This document shows positions 27,393-37,891 of a stretch of DNA of 55,348 bases, piece by piece (the first letter of the stretch is position 1; every line of letters begins with the position of its first letter). The notes under the pieces are model-generated. The model did not search any database. It was not told the DNA's origin and saw only the letters and a program-made list of their open reading frames with translations. Source of the DNA: Staphylococcus simiae (GTDB lineage Bacteria > Bacillota > Bacilli > Staphylococcales > Staphylococcaceae); assembly GCF_002902085.1 (NCBI RefSeq), contig NZ_PPQR01000055.1, positions 1-55,348 of the forward strand. Reading direction: 5' to 3'. A program made the position numbers and the translations under genes.

Positions 27393-27470
27393 GGTCCTCT
27401 CTCAAATTGGCTGAAACATAATTGTTTTAAATTATTCATTTTTGTTTATCAGTTTAAAATTTAGAGAACC
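27393..27470. repeat. Palindromic GGTTCTCT/AGAGAACC repeat
   Basis: GGTCCTCTCTCAAATTGGCTGA, an AT-rich centre, TATCAGTTTAAAATTTAGAGAACC: an intact copy of the element at 11691-11773. It is about 78 bases with inverted ends. Confidence 0.7.
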
Positions 27471-27516
27471 TTAATTATAGAGATAATTGCGCTTTTTTCA
27501 TATTCAAAATACAAAA

Positions 27517-27573
27517 ATCGGACTAATAGAAAATAACTAAACATTCTTTATCAGTCCGATTTATTATAGAACC
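27517..27573. repeat. Variant ATCGGACT...AGTCCGAT repeat ending in AGAACC
   Basis: ATCGGACTAATAGAAA and TATCAGTCCGAT arms, then TTATTATAGAACC. The terminal TTATTATAGAACC also occurs at about 15067-15080. The rest of the 27275-27698 gap has a hairpin of ACACCCTTG and CAAGGGTGT around 27580-27625, which may terminate the fructosamine kinase gene, and nothing else I recognise. Confidence 0.6.
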
Positions 27574-27698
27574 TAAATAAACACCCTTGCAGTAGTACTT
27601 TATAAGTATACTTTCAAGGGTGTTTACTATTTATTATCTTTATAAATTACAGCAGAGTTACATCAACCATGATTTGCATTTATTTATATCAAAACTAG

Positions 27699-28559
27699 TC
27701 ATGCTTGTTGTAAAATTGTAGCCATTGAATGCTCTACACTTGAGCGATACATATCTCCAAATTTTAATAAATGAACCATTAATAAATACAAACGATAAAA
27801 TTCCAAGCGATATTCTGAACCTTTTGCTAATGGATAATGCTTGTTATATTCATCATAAAAGTCGTTAGTAAAGCCGCCAAATACTGTAGTAATACCAATA
27901 TCAAATTCTCTATCTCCATATAATGGTGCTGGATCAAATAAAGCTGGACTGCCATCAGTTAAAAACATATAATTCCCACCCCATAAATCACCGTGCAATA
28001 GTGACGGTTTACTACGATGATTAGCTAATGCTGTGACAATCGCAGTTCTAACTTGTTGATATACTTTATTGTCTTCTTCATTCCATAATCCTTTAGTCAT
28101 TAACTCATCTCTCAAATGATCCATACGTTGATTGACAAATAAATCACTCCAACTATTTTGCCAATGATTATCAAAGGAAATATCGCCACCTTCATAAGGT
28201 AAAGAGAAACCAAAGCGTCCTTCCTGTTGTTGTTCGCTATGCATTTTAGCTACTAACTGACCTAATTGACGCTGACTGCCTGTTGTACCTTCTTCAAGAT
28301 AACTTAATACTAAATAAGCGTCACCGTTTACTTCACCACTGGCAATCACTCTAGGTGCTGTAATATTCGCACGTTCAAATTCATTTAAGCCTGCTATTTC
28401 AGCAGCATAAAATGATTCTTGTCGTTGACGTTGAACTAACAAGAAAAATGTCTCATCATTAGTCTCAACTCGGTAAGCTTCGTTAACATCTCCACCACTT
28501 ACTGGAATAATATCCTTCACATCTTCCAATGGCAAATGTTGTAACCACTGTTTATCCAT
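27699..28559 (-). CDS. Fructosamine/ketosamine-3-kinase family protein
   Basis: The 286-residue protein-kinase-like-fold enzyme has the catalytic loop LLHGDLWGGN (about residues 190-199) and the metal-binding DPAPLYGDREFD shortly after. Both are diagnostic of the fructosamine-3-kinase family. These enzymes phosphorylate sugar adducts on amines, which then decompose, so they repair glycated proteins or metabolites. A glycine-containing N-terminal loop SGGDVNEAYRV takes the place of the P-loop. The start follows AGGAAGGTG. It is a single-gene unit, divergent from pyrD. Confidence 0.88.
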   Translation of the reverse strand: MDKQWLQHLPLEDVKDIIPVSGGDVNEAYRVETNDETFFLLVQRQRQESFYAAEIAGLNEFERANITAPRVIASGEVNGDAYLVLSYLEEGTTGSQRQLGQLVAKMHSEQQQEGRFGFSLPYEGGDISFDNHWQNSWSDLFVNQRMDHLRDELMTKGLWNEEDNKVYQQVRTAIVTALANHRSKPSLLHGDLWGGNYMFLTDGSPALFDPAPLYGDREFDIGITTVFGGFTNDFYDEYNKHYPLAKGSEYRLEFYRLYLLMVHLLKFGDMYRSSVEHSMATILQQA

Positions 28560-28776
28560 ACAAACACCTTCCTAAATAAATCGTTACTTATATTATATTT
28601 CCTAAAATGAATCTTTTAATCCAAAAGATGTGAATCAAACTTGCGTCAATTTTTAAAACTTTTGTTTTTTAACTAGGAAATTAACATCTTACATGCTAGT
28701 CTATTAAAAGAATATATTTCACATATATTAAGTTGAGGATAGTAAGCCTCAAATATAATGAAATAGGAGCATAAAC

Positions 28777-29859
28777 ATGTATAAATTAATTAAACCTTTA
28801 CTCTTTAAAATCGAACCTGAAAAAGCACACGGATTAACGATCGACGCTTTAAAAACCTTACAGAAATTTCCTATGTTGTACCCTGTTGTCGATCAATTAT
28901 TTACTTATCGTAATCCTATCTTAGCGCAAACCATTCAAGAAGTTCATTATGACAATCCGGTTGGCTTAGCTGCAGGATTCGACAAATCTTGTGAGGTTCC
29001 TAAAGCATTAGAACATATTGGTTTTGGTGCGATTGAATTAGGAGGTATTACACCTAAACCACAACCTGGTAATCCTCAACCTCGTATGTTCCGCTTATTA
29101 GAAGACGATGCCTTAATTAATCGTATGGGCTTTAATAATATTGGTATGAATAAAGCTTTAAGCAATTTAAGACGTCACGCATACAACATACCTGTTGGAA
29201 TTAATGTTGGCGTTAATAAAGCTACAGCTTATGCTGAGCGTTATCAAGATTACATTAAAGTATTAGATACATTTAAAAATGACGTAACATTCTTTACTGT
29301 TAATATTAGTTCACCTAATACAGAGAATTTACAGAATTTCCATGATAAAGATGAATTTTCAATGTTATGCCAAGCATTAACAACATTTAAAGATGAACAA
29401 GAAGTTAATGTACCTATTTATTTAAAATTAACATCCGATATGACATTGGACAGTTTAAAAGCGCTGTTGCCTGCTATTACAGCAACATTTGATGGTGTTA
29501 TGTTAGCAAATACAACACGCCAGCGTGACGGTCTTAGTTCTGATAATAAAATTGAAGAAGGCGGCTTAAGTGGTAGACCATTATTTGAACGTAACTTAAA
29601 GTTAATCAATTATGCCTACCAACAAACGAATGGCAAGTTCTTGATTATTGGTACTGGTGGCATTTTCAGTGCTGAAGATGCGATTGCTATGATGCGTAAT
29701 GGTGCTTCACTCCTTCAAATATATACTTCAATGGTTATTGAAGGACCAGGTATCGTTAAGAAAATAAATAAGGGTATCGCACGTTATTTACAGGATCATC
29801 ATTATGACAATGTCAGTGATATAATTGGTTTAGACGTTAAAAATAATATTTCAAGTTAG
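28777..29859 (+). CDS. pyrD: Dihydroorotate dehydrogenase (quinone), class 2
   Basis: This 360-residue membrane-associated FMN enzyme oxidises dihydroorotate to orotate in pyrimidine synthesis and passes electrons to quinone. The N-terminal helical quinone-tunnel region (MYKLIKPLLFKIEPEKAHGLT) is the mark of class 2. NPVGLAAGFDK, NRMGFNN and NISSPNT (about 176-182, active-site serine region) are all present, with GTGGIFSAEDA near the C terminus for FMN phosphate. The start follows TAGGAGC. It is away from the other pyr genes, as in S. aureus. A small membrane-anchored protein gene follows. Confidence 0.95.
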   Translation: MYKLIKPLLFKIEPEKAHGLTIDALKTLQKFPMLYPVVDQLFTYRNPILAQTIQEVHYDNPVGLAAGFDKSCEVPKALEHIGFGAIELGGITPKPQPGNPQPRMFRLLEDDALINRMGFNNIGMNKALSNLRRHAYNIPVGINVGVNKATAYAERYQDYIKVLDTFKNDVTFFTVNISSPNTENLQNFHDKDEFSMLCQALTTFKDEQEVNVPIYLKLTSDMTLDSLKALLPAITATFDGVMLANTTRQRDGLSSDNKIEEGGLSGRPLFERNLKLINYAYQQTNGKFLIIGTGGIFSAEDAIAMMRNGASLLQIYTSMVIEGPGIVKKINKGIARYLQDHHYDNVSDIIGLDVKNNISS

Positions 29860-29929
29860 AGTACAACTACAATTTTTATAAACAATTCAAATGAGTATTA
29901 ATATTTCATGAATAATGGGGGCATTAATA

Positions 29930-30205
29930 ATGTCTAAAGAGATAAAAGACAACGAACAAGCTACACAACAAAGTAAGCACGATATAGCCCAACACGATAC
30001 GACAACTGAAGATGAACGTCAGGGACTGAATGGTTATCGCAAAACCGATTTAGACTTGGAAATTGAACAAGAACTACGCGACATGATGGACAAAGGTGAA
30101 CATGATACCGAAAAGGAATATAAAAAATTTAAGCTCTTTTCTTTAATTACTACAATTGTTATCGCAACTCTAGCTATCATGAGATTCGTACATAAAATGA
30201 TGTAG
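29930..30205 (+). CDS. Small C-terminally anchored protein
   Basis: A 91-residue protein I do not recognise. The first two thirds are very polar and rich in Asp, Glu, Gln and Lys (KDNEQATQQSKHD and DLDLEIEQELRDMMDKGEHD). A single hydrophobic helix (about residues 68-86, LFSLITTIVIATLAIMRFV) ends the chain, giving a tail-anchored topology with the charged domain in the cytosol. ATG 29930 has GGGGG eight bases upstream; an ATG at 29915 lies too close. It follows pyrD by about 70 bases and may share its transcript. The stop codon runs straight into a STAR-like repeat. Confidence 0.7.
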   Translation: MSKEIKDNEQATQQSKHDIAQHDTTTEDERQGLNGYRKTDLDLEIEQELRDMMDKGEHDTEKEYKKFKLFSLITTIVIATLAIMRFVHKMM

Positions 30206-30335
30206 GGACCCGTCAACGAGAATTTCGTTAAGAAATTCTACAAGCAATGCCAGACGGGCTAGGGACCCAGCATAGAGCATCTCATAAAGAGATGCTTCCG
30301 GCCATGCAAGTTGGGCAAGGGACGGTCAACACCTT
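30203..30335. repeat. STAR-like repeat block
   Basis: Two GGGACCC modules, each with its own hairpin (GAGAATTTCGTTAAGAAATTCT and AGCATCTCATAAAGAGATGCT), joined by AATGCCAGACGGGC and ending GCAAGTTGGGCAAGGGAC. It has the same architecture as at 5.6 and 23.4 kb with different hairpin arms. Confidence 0.78.
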
Positions 30336-30381
30336 GTCACCAATAATCTAAGTAGGACAAAATAACTCGTAATCTTACAGT

Positions 30382-30417
30382 AAAAGGTCATGCAGCATCG
30401 GTTGCATGACCTTTTAT
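30382..30417. terminator. Bidirectional terminator near queH
   Basis: AAAAGGTCATGCA pairs perfectly with TGCATGACCTTTT, followed by ATTTTTA. It lies just past the queH stop codon on the minus strand. Confidence 0.85.
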
Positions 30418-30428
30418 TTTTAGGTTCT

Positions 30429-31151
30429 CTATTTTGGTAACTGTTCCAAAAATGCTTTAGCTTCTTTATTAATCGTTTTAAAGTCAATGCCTTGTTGCAT
30501 CGCTGCAAAGACGCAACCACAATAACATTGTCTAAAAATATTATAATCATTACACATTTCTATTGATCGTTCATAACCTTTACTTTTCTTAAAGTCACTA
30601 GGTAAATAATTGACATCATATATTTTTTGTACATCCATGCCTAGCTCATTAATTAGCTGGGCATTCTTTTTAGGTGATAATGTAATCGCACTTCCAAAAT
30701 AATCATAACCATATTCTACAGCTGCTTTAGCAACGATATCTAGGCGCATTTCAAAACAGGCTGTGCAACGTAAACCACCTTCTTTTTCATCAGCTAATTC
30801 TTTGTCTTTAACCATTTTCATAAATTTATGTGGTTCATATGGCGCTTCAATATATTTAACATTAGCACCCGTCTTGTGATTAAAATCCTTCACAAATTGT
30901 TCTTGAACTTTAGCACGGCGTAGATATTCATTTTTAGGATGAATATTAGAATTAGCAAAGTAGATGGCAATATCTGCATATTGTGTTAAAAACTCTAAAG
31001 TATACGTACTACAAGGGGCACAACAACTATGCAATAAAATCTTAGGACGTAGCTCTTGTCTCTCCCACTGCCCTATCAATTTTTTTAGTACTTTATCATA
31101 ATTAATTTTTTGATTTTTCATTTTGTTAATAATTGGTTCAGCATTAATCAC
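30429..31151 (-). CDS. queH: Epoxyqueuosine reductase QueH
   Basis: The 240-residue protein (former DUF208) performs the last step of queuosine tRNA modification, reducing epoxyqueuosine. The cysteine set of the QueH family is visible: HSCCAPC (Cys43, Cys44), RCTAC (Cys129, Cys132) and QCYCGC (Cys209-213), which bind an iron-sulfur cluster and a second metal. It is unrelated to the cobalamin-dependent QueG. The start is a GTG at 31151 with GGAGGG seven bases upstream. It is preceded by a gene for a small membrane protein in the same direction, about 80 bases away. Confidence 0.93.
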   Translation of the reverse strand: MINAEPIINKMKNQKINYDKVLKKLIGQWERQELRPKILLHSCCAPCSTYTLEFLTQYADIAIYFANSNIHPKNEYLRRAKVQEQFVKDFNHKTGANVKYIEAPYEPHKFMKMVKDKELADEKEGGLRCTACFEMRLDIVAKAAVEYGYDYFGSAITLSPKKNAQLINELGMDVQKIYDVNYLPSDFKKSKGYERSIEMCNDYNIFRQCYCGCVFAAMQQGIDFKTINKEAKAFLEQLPK

Positions 31152-31229
31152 TAGATTCCCTCCACATACTTTCTCTACTTTTTATTATATAAAATTCTCA
31201 TAAATTATGACCATTTTTTAAAAAATATT

Positions 31230-31709
31230 TTAATATGATTTACCTATCCTAATTTTAAATATAGCGTACATAATTAGCCCAAAAAATAGTGTCGAAATTA
31301 ATGATATTATCATTCGATCTATAACATGTCCTTCTTCTCCTTGTATCATATCGAAACTTAAACCTAGACAAAGATTAAGTGTCAGAAAACATACCATCAT
31401 TACAATGATTGCTAGCACACTTAGTCTTTTCAATTGACGATAATGCTCTTCATCTTTAGCTGTGATTTCAAATTTGCGATGTTGTTTTGTAGCGAATAGT
31501 ATATAGAAATTTAACGCCGCAAATAGCAACAACATGATAATGTTGACGATGGACGCATGATTACGAATAATATCCACAATAACTGTTGCAACAGTTAAGA
31601 TACCTAAAGCTAAATAACTCCATAATAGTGTTTCGCTTAAGTTGTCAAAATATTGCTGTTGAGTCTCTTTGTTCAATTTAAATGTGTTTGCCAATAGCTT
31701 CTTTAACAT
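31230..31709 (-). CDS. Uncharacterised four-helix membrane protein
   Basis: A 159-residue protein I do not recognise. Four membrane helices are predicted by hydrophobicity at about residues 27-46, 54-72, 95-116 and 130-150, with a charged loop KQHRKFEITAKDEEHYRQLKR between helices two and three. The N-terminal 25 residues are polar and begin MLKKLLANTFKLNKETQQQ. A good AAGGAGAGA ribosome site precedes the ATG. It lies upstream of queH in the same direction, and nothing suggests a link in function. Confidence 0.7.
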   Translation of the reverse strand: MLKKLLANTFKLNKETQQQYFDNLSETLLWSYLALGILTVATVIVDIIRNHASIVNIIMLLLFAALNFYILFATKQHRKFEITAKDEEHYRQLKRLSVLAIIVMMVCFLTLNLCLGLSFDMIQGEEGHVIDRMIISLISTLFFGLIMYAIFKIRIGKSY

Positions 31710-31924
31710 CTTATGTCTCTCCTTTTTGATGTCCTATTATGATCAACATATCGAATTCATTGTAATAATTCAAGATAACTTCGCTTAAAATAACTTTTGA
31801 AAATTTATTATATTGAAAGTTAGGTGATAAGTTGAATGCAATTTATCTTAAAATTATACTTTTTGTCATTTTTGCAGTACGATGTTGTTAAGCAATAAAA
31901 ATTTATATATTGAGGTGTCTATCC

Positions 31925-32371
31925 ATGACAACATTATTTCCTTATTTAGCTTTTGAAAATTCTAAAGAAGCTATTGCATATTACGAAGACGTATTTGGAG
32001 CAACTGACGTTAAACGCTTAGACGTTGGTGAAGAGCAAGCAGCCCATTTTGGTATGTCTAAAGAACAAGCACAAGAAGCAACGATGCATGCTGAATTCGA
32101 AATCCTTGGCATCAAAGTACTATGTTCTGATTCATTTGGCAGAGCGGACAAAATAAATAATGGTATCTCCTTATTAGTTGACTATGACGTGAATAATCAA
32201 AAAGATGCAGATGCAGTTGAAGCATTCTATAATCAAATTAAAGATCATGATTCAATTGAGGTTGAAATGCCTTTAGCTGACCAATTCTGGGGTGGTAAAA
32301 TGGGCGCCTTCACTGATAAATATGGTGTTCGTTGGATGCTACACGGTCAAGATTACACACAAATGCAATAA
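31925..32371 (+). CDS. VOC-family protein (PhnB-like)
   Basis: This 148-residue protein of the VOC superfamily is closest to the PhnB/'3-demethylubiquinone-9 3-methyltransferase' annotated group. TLFPYLAFENSKEAIAYYEDVFGA is the typical first module, and DQFWGGKMGAFTDKYGVRWML the second. The ATG at 31925 follows GAGGTG. Despite the group's legacy name, no methyltransferase activity is implied. It is a single gene, with a weak hairpin (ATCCAATGTT/AACATTGGAT, 32381-32439) after it. Confidence 0.82.
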   Translation: MTTLFPYLAFENSKEAIAYYEDVFGATDVKRLDVGEEQAAHFGMSKEQAQEATMHAEFEILGIKVLCSDSFGRADKINNGISLLVDYDVNNQKDADAVEAFYNQIKDHDSIEVEMPLADQFWGGKMGAFTDKYGVRWMLHGQDYTQMQ

Positions 32372-32472
32372 TATTAGACAATCCAATGTTAAAGTTCAAA
32401 TAGCAATCATGATGATGCGTTCAAACTGAAACATTGGATCTTAAATTTTCAAACTAACACTTTAACCTATTA

Positions 32473-32512
32473 AAAAACAGCCCATTAACCTGAATAGATT
32501 AACGAACTGTTG
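32473..32512 (-). terminator. panBCD terminator
   Basis: On the minus strand AACAGTTCGTTAATCT pairs with GGTTAATGGGCTGTT (an imperfect stem), followed by TTTTTAATA. It is about 20 bases past panD. Confidence 0.7.
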
Positions 32513-32528
32513 AATGGATGAATGATAT

Positions 32529-32911
32529 TTATAGGACTATATTATTTTCTTTTTCATGAATCATATCAATAATGACATTGTCTTCATTCATCACAGCAAC
32601 TTTTGGTGCATGATGTTTAATTTCTTCTTCATTAAGCTCTGCATATGTCATAATAATGACTATATCTCCAACTTCCACTAATCTTGAGGCTGCACCGTTC
32701 AAACAAATTTTACCGCTACCTTTTTCTCCAGCAATAACATACGTTTCAAAACGTGCACCATTATTATTATTTACAATAGCTACTTTTTCATTAGGCAGGA
32801 TATCTACAGCTTCTAAGATATCACTATCAATTGTAATACTGCCTACATAATTTAAATTTGATTCCGTCACTCGTGCTCTATGAATCTTAGCATTCATCAT
32901 TGTTCTATTCA

Positions 32912-32912
<1 letters not shown>
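32529..32912 (-). CDS. panD: Aspartate 1-decarboxylase PanD
   Basis: The 127-residue pyruvoyl enzyme makes beta-alanine from aspartate for pantothenate. The self-cleavage site is Gly24-Ser25 in NYVGSIT, and Ser25 becomes the pyruvoyl group. It starts with GTG at 32912, whose G is the last base of the panC stop codon (TAGTG), so translation is coupled. The sequence is very close to my recollection of S. aureus PanD. It is the last gene of the panB-panC-panD operon. Confidence 0.96.
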
Positions 32913-34577
<1,665 letters not shown>

Positions 34578-34649
34578 TGTTATTCATCCTCTTTTTACAG
34601 TATTATTAGAAACAGTATAATTAAACTTTAACTGAAAGGAAAGAATAAT

Positions 34650-35516
34650 ATGTCATCTATCGCAATTATCGGAGACGGTGCTGTTGGTACAACACTTGCT
34701 TATGAACTTAAAAACGTCTTACCTCATACACAGCTTATTGGCCGCACAGCAAAAACTTTAACTTATTATTCAAGTCCTAAGAGTAACCCTGCGTCTATTG
34801 TTGTTAGCGCATATCATCAAGTGACTATTAAATTTGATTACATCATTATCGCGGTTAAAACACATCAACTTCATCAAGTTATTAAACAGCTATCTCAAAT
34901 CACTCACGATAATACAATCATCATTTTAGCTCAAAATGGTGCTGGTCAATTAGCACACATACCTTATAGTAATAAATTTCAAGCCGTTGTTTATATTAGT
35001 GGTCAAAAAAAAGACGATGTAGTAACACATTTTCGCGACTATCAACTACAGTTACAAGATTGTGCTGAAACTCGCCAATTACAACAATTAATGAAACAAA
35101 GTAACATTGATATCATATTAGTACCTCAAATTAATGATGCAATTTGGTATAAATTATTAGTTAATTTAGGTATCAACTCAATCACAGCTGTAGGTAGACA
35201 AACCGTCAATATATTACATACACCAGAAATAGCTACAGTGTGTCGTCAATTGTTGGTAGAAGGTTGCCATGTTGCAGAAGCTGAGGGAGTAGTTTTAAGT
35301 GATAGTATCGTAGATGACATTTTAACTATATATCAAGGCTATCCTGATGAAATGGGTACAAGTATGTATTACGATATAGTGAATAACCAACCTCTTGAAG
35401 TCGAAGCAATTCAAGGATATATTCATCAACTTGCTCGCCAACATCAACTCAGTACACCTTATTTAGATTGTATTTATAGTTTCTTACATGCTTATCAGCA
35501 GCAATTTGACGATTGA
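34650..35516 (+). CDS. panE: 2-dehydropantoate 2-reductase PanE
   Basis: The 288-residue NADPH-dependent enzyme reduces ketopantoate to pantoate. GDGAVGTTLAYEL (residues 8-20) is the cofactor site, IIIAVKTHQL and AQNGAGQ follow, and WYKLLVNLGINSITA carries the catalytic lysine. LEVEAIQG is the conserved C-terminal segment. It is somewhat shorter and more divergent in the middle than enteric PanE, as usual for staphylococci. It lies back to back with panB, 72 bases away, so the locus encodes the complete ketoisovalerate-to-pantothenate branch. Confidence 0.9.
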   Translation: MSSIAIIGDGAVGTTLAYELKNVLPHTQLIGRTAKTLTYYSSPKSNPASIVVSAYHQVTIKFDYIIIAVKTHQLHQVIKQLSQITHDNTIIILAQNGAGQLAHIPYSNKFQAVVYISGQKKDDVVTHFRDYQLQLQDCAETRQLQQLMKQSNIDIILVPQINDAIWYKLLVNLGINSITAVGRQTVNILHTPEIATVCRQLLVEGCHVAEAEGVVLSDSIVDDILTIYQGYPDEMGTSMYYDIVNNQPLEVEAIQGYIHQLARQHQLSTPYLDCIYSFLHAYQQQFDD

Positions 35517-35594
35517 TGGTAGTAGTTATGTGATGGCTTATAATAGATAAAAATATTTTTCAATAAAATATTTAATGAATAAAATGGCAGGTGC

Positions 35595-35600
35595 TATAAT
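35595..35600 (+). promoter_or_regulatory. Toxin mRNA promoter (extended -10)
   Basis: TGCTATAAT is an extended -10 with a weak TTTAAT 18 bases upstream. It would start the toxin message near 35606, at AGTCGCCTA, which can pair with TAGGCGACT just after the toxin stop codon (35751-35759). Confidence 0.65.
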
Positions 35601-35657
35601 ATAAAAGTCGCCTAGCTCTCAGGCGCCAATACAGGCGCAGAGAGGAGGTGCTAACCT

Positions 35658-35753
35658 ATGCTAGAAACCCTTGTCAACACTGCTACCACAGTTATCAGTG
35701 GTTGTATTATTGCGCTATTTACGCACTGGCTACGTAATCGCAATAATAAGTAG
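35658..35753 (+). CDS. Fst/PepA1-family type I toxin
   Basis: A 31-codon frame, too short for most gene callers. It begins MLETLVNTATTVISG, continues through a hydrophobic helix (about residues 9-24) with the family's SGC and HWL, and ends in a basic RNRNNK tail. This is the hallmark of Fst/PepA1 membrane toxins of Gram-positive type I toxin-antitoxin systems: a short helix, a Gly-Cys step, a tryptophan-bearing end and a charged C terminus. The ribosome site AGGAGG is strong and lies 8 bases upstream. The message leader can fold so that its 5' end pairs with sequence just past the stop codon, as in par/fst. Membrane insertion and damage is the known family activity. Confidence 0.88.
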   Translation: MLETLVNTATTVISGCIIALFTHWLRNRNNK

Positions 35754-35767
35754 GCGACTATAGTCAC

Positions 35768-35833
35768 ACCAAAAAGTCCCCTCACTACCGCAAATAGTGA
35801 GGGGACTAGGTGCATATATGCTAGATCCTTGTT
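35768..35833 (-). ncRNA. Antitoxin antisense RNA of the Fst-like locus
   Basis: The minus-strand promoter is TTGCAT (35864-35869), 18-base spacer, TATAAT (35840-35845), predicting a start near 35833, exactly the end of the downstream direct repeat. The RNA ends at a 13-bp hairpin (35775-35807: AGTCCCCTCACTA with TAGTGAGGGGACT) followed by TTTTT. The product is about 65 bases, the size of the par RNA II antitoxin. It can pair with the toxin message at the shared hairpin and, through the repeat, at the ribosome site. Confidence 0.78.
35775..35807 (-). terminator. Terminator of the antitoxin RNA
   Basis: A perfect 13-bp stem with loop CCGCAAA; on the minus strand it is followed by TTTTTGG. On the plus strand no T-run follows, though the toxin message may stop here too, as in par loci. 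Confidence 0.85.
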
Positions 35834-35951
35834 AGTTAAATTATAACATTATAGTGTATAGGAATGCAAAGCCTAAAAGTAATCCTTAAAATCGTTAGCG
35901 CGTTGAATGTTTTTTATATAAATCAAGCAACAAAAAGTTTTAACACGCTAA

Positions 35952-36656
35952 TTATTCAGCTTCTCTAATATCATCTGCTATATTTTTATAATCAATATCT
36001 GACTTAATAAACGTCTCGTTATTTACTGGGAAATGCTGCTCAAATGTTTCAAAGTTTTGAATTTCTATTGTTGCATTTTCTACTTCAAAATCTAGAACAT
36101 GACCACCATATTGTCGTTCATCGTCTGCAAAATGTAGATGAAATCCTGCTGAACCTATACCATGAAATAATTCTGGTGTGAAGAATCCTACTACAGCACC
36201 TTCGATATGATGTCTAGTTTCTTCGGGTTGTCTACGCGCCGAATCGATTAAACGTGTATAAGGTGGTTGTTGCGCTGGCATCATTCTGACATGCATATAT
36301 TTAAATGTTCCAGATATTTTCACCGCAGAAAACAAATTTTCACTTAACATATGTGATTTTATGTCATTAAATACTTGTTCTTGAGTTTGATGCTGCACTT
36401 CAAATTGCTTGTCAGCTCTAAAGTTCGTAATCGTTGCATAAGGGGTCTTTTCATCACCAGTAAGTTCTACAAACTCTTTATATTCATTTGCATGATAAGC
36501 TTTACCATCTAGAAAAATAACTTCCCCATTTGAACCAGTTAAAGTTGCAATACCCAAATTGCCATGTTCTAATAATTCATTAATTGTCGCAGTTCCTTCT
36601 AATAAACCAGCCATTAAAGTACCTAATGTACCATGTTGATATAAGACATTTGTCAT
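35952..36656 (-). CDS. budA: Alpha-acetolactate decarboxylase
   Basis: The 234-residue zinc enzyme turns acetolactate into acetoin, removing pyruvate without acidification. The ligand histidines are visible in HLHFADDERQYGGHVLDFE, and KISGTFKYMHVRMMPAQ and the arginine in PPYTRLIDSARRQPEE follow the family. The ATG at 36656 is chosen because the protein then begins MTNVLYQHGTLG like S. aureus BudA; a GTG twelve bases earlier is possible. It follows ldh2 by about 275 bases, with a terminator between. No acetolactate synthase gene is in the window. Confidence 0.93.
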   Translation of the reverse strand: MTNVLYQHGTLGTLMAGLLEGTATINELLEHGNLGIATLTGSNGEVIFLDGKAYHANEYKEFVELTGDEKTPYATITNFRADKQFEVQHQTQEQVFNDIKSHMLSENLFSAVKISGTFKYMHVRMMPAQQPPYTRLIDSARRQPEETRHHIEGAVVGFFTPELFHGIGSAGFHLHFADDERQYGGHVLDFEVENATIEIQNFETFEQHFPVNNETFIKSDIDYKNIADDIREAE

Positions 36657-36837
36657 GTCATCATTCACTCCCGTATCTATTCATCATTACTAACTATATT
36701 TATCTTCTTTAGTCATTGTTTGCGTTAGTATCATATTTTAATGTGCTATTAAAATATGAATTGTTCAATACTTATTTTACGCTAAAATAGTTATTTCAAT
36801 CAATGTACAGATACTGAAACTCTTTGCATACTATAAT

Positions 36838-36881
36838 AAAAGAGACCAATACACTAAAAACAGCGATATTTGGTCTCTTCA
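36838..36881 (-). terminator. ldh2 terminator
   Basis: On the minus strand AAGAGACCAAATA pairs with TATTGGTCTCTT, followed by TTATTATAG. It lies about 50 bases past the ldh2 stop codon. Confidence 0.72.
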
Positions 36882-36931
36882 TTGTTATATTTCAATCAGG
36901 AAATTCTATCGTTAAATATGACTATGCATGC

Positions 36932-37891
36932 TTAATCTTCTAATAGATATTTAATAGAGTTAAAGGTTTCTTCTAACGTTTTAACAGATTGATTAAATAA
37001 TTGTTGTTCCTTTTCACTTAGAGGTGTTTCATAAATTTTAACTGCACCATGTTCATTAACTAAAGTTGGTACACCTAAGTAAACCCCTTTATGTCCACCA
37101 TATTGGCCATCCAAACGTGTCGAGACATTTAAGACATTATTTTCATTATTTAAAATGGCTTTTGAAATTCGCATTAAAGCTAATGCGATACCATAATATG
37201 TAGATCCTTTAGCTTGAATAATGTCGTATGCTGCATCACGTGTATTTACATAAATTTCTTCTGCTTTGGCTTCACTACCTGTTTGTTCTTTTAATGCTTC
37301 AAACACTGGTATACCGGCAATATTAGCTTGTGACCATACTGCTAATTCTGTATCACCATGTTCACCGATAATGCTTGCATTAACACTTGAAGGTGCAACA
37401 TCAAATTCTTGGCTAATTAAATATTGTAATCGTGCGCTATCCAATACTGTACCAGAACCAATCACACGTTCTGATGGTAGTCCTGTATATTCTTTAACAA
37501 ATCGAGTTAAAATATCTACAGGATTCGCAGCGATTAAGAAATAACCATCAAATCCACTATTCATGACACTGCTAACAATACTTTTCATGATTTTAGTATT
37601 CTTTTCTACCAATTGTAATCTAGTTTCACCTGGTTTTTGAGGTGCACCAGCAGTAATAACAACTAAATCAGCATCTTTACAATCTTCATACTCTCCTGCT
37701 TTAACATCTACAGGTGAAGGACAATGAACCGTACCATGATTCAAATCTTGAACATCTGCTTTTACTTTGTCTTTAGCAATATCAATAATGACAAATTCAT
37801 CTGCTACACCTTGAGTCACCATTGCAAAAGCATAACTAGATCCTACAGAGCCATCACCAATTAACACTACTTTTTTACCAAATGATTTCAT
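36932..37891 (-). CDS. ldh2: L-lactate dehydrogenase 2
   Basis: The 319-residue NAD enzyme interconverts pyruvate and L-lactate. [10 protein letters not shown] (12-21) binds NAD. Arg91 (PGETRLQ) closes the active site, Asp151 and Arg154 (LDSAR) and His178 (GEHGD) form the catalytic set. The ATG at 37891 follows AGGAGAT; an in-frame ATG 18 bases earlier is rejected. Its length equals S. aureus Ldh2. With ddh, budA, nox and mqo2 in the same window, it forms a pool of NADH- and pyruvate-handling genes. No convincing Rex site was found in the leader. Confidence 0.94.
   Translation of the reverse strand: MKSFGKKVVLIGDGSVGSSYAFAMVTQGVADEFVIIDIAKDKVKADVQDLNHGTVHCPSPVDVKAGEYEDCKDADLVVITAGAPQKPGETRLQLVEKNTKIMKSIVSSVMNSGFDGYFLIAANPVDILTRFVKEYTGLPSERVIGSGTVLDSARLQYLISQEFDVAPSSVNASIIGEHGDTELAVWSQANIAGIPVFEALKEQTGSEAKAEEIYVNTRDAAYDIIQAKGSTYYGIALALMRISKAILNNENNVLNVSTRLDGQYGGHKGVYLGVPTLVNEHGAVKIYETPLSEKEQQLFNQSVKTLEETFNSIKYLLED

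Larger units (their letters stand above)
35647..35832. repeat. par-type direct repeats of the toxin locus
   Basis: GGTGCTAACCTATGCTAG...CCTTGT at 35647-35674 (covering the ribosome site and first codons) is repeated as GGTGCATATATGCTAG...CCTTGT at 35809-35832, with only a few differences. In par/fst loci such repeats, one in each RNA, let an antisense RNA made from outside the gene pair with the translation start. Confidence 0.82.
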
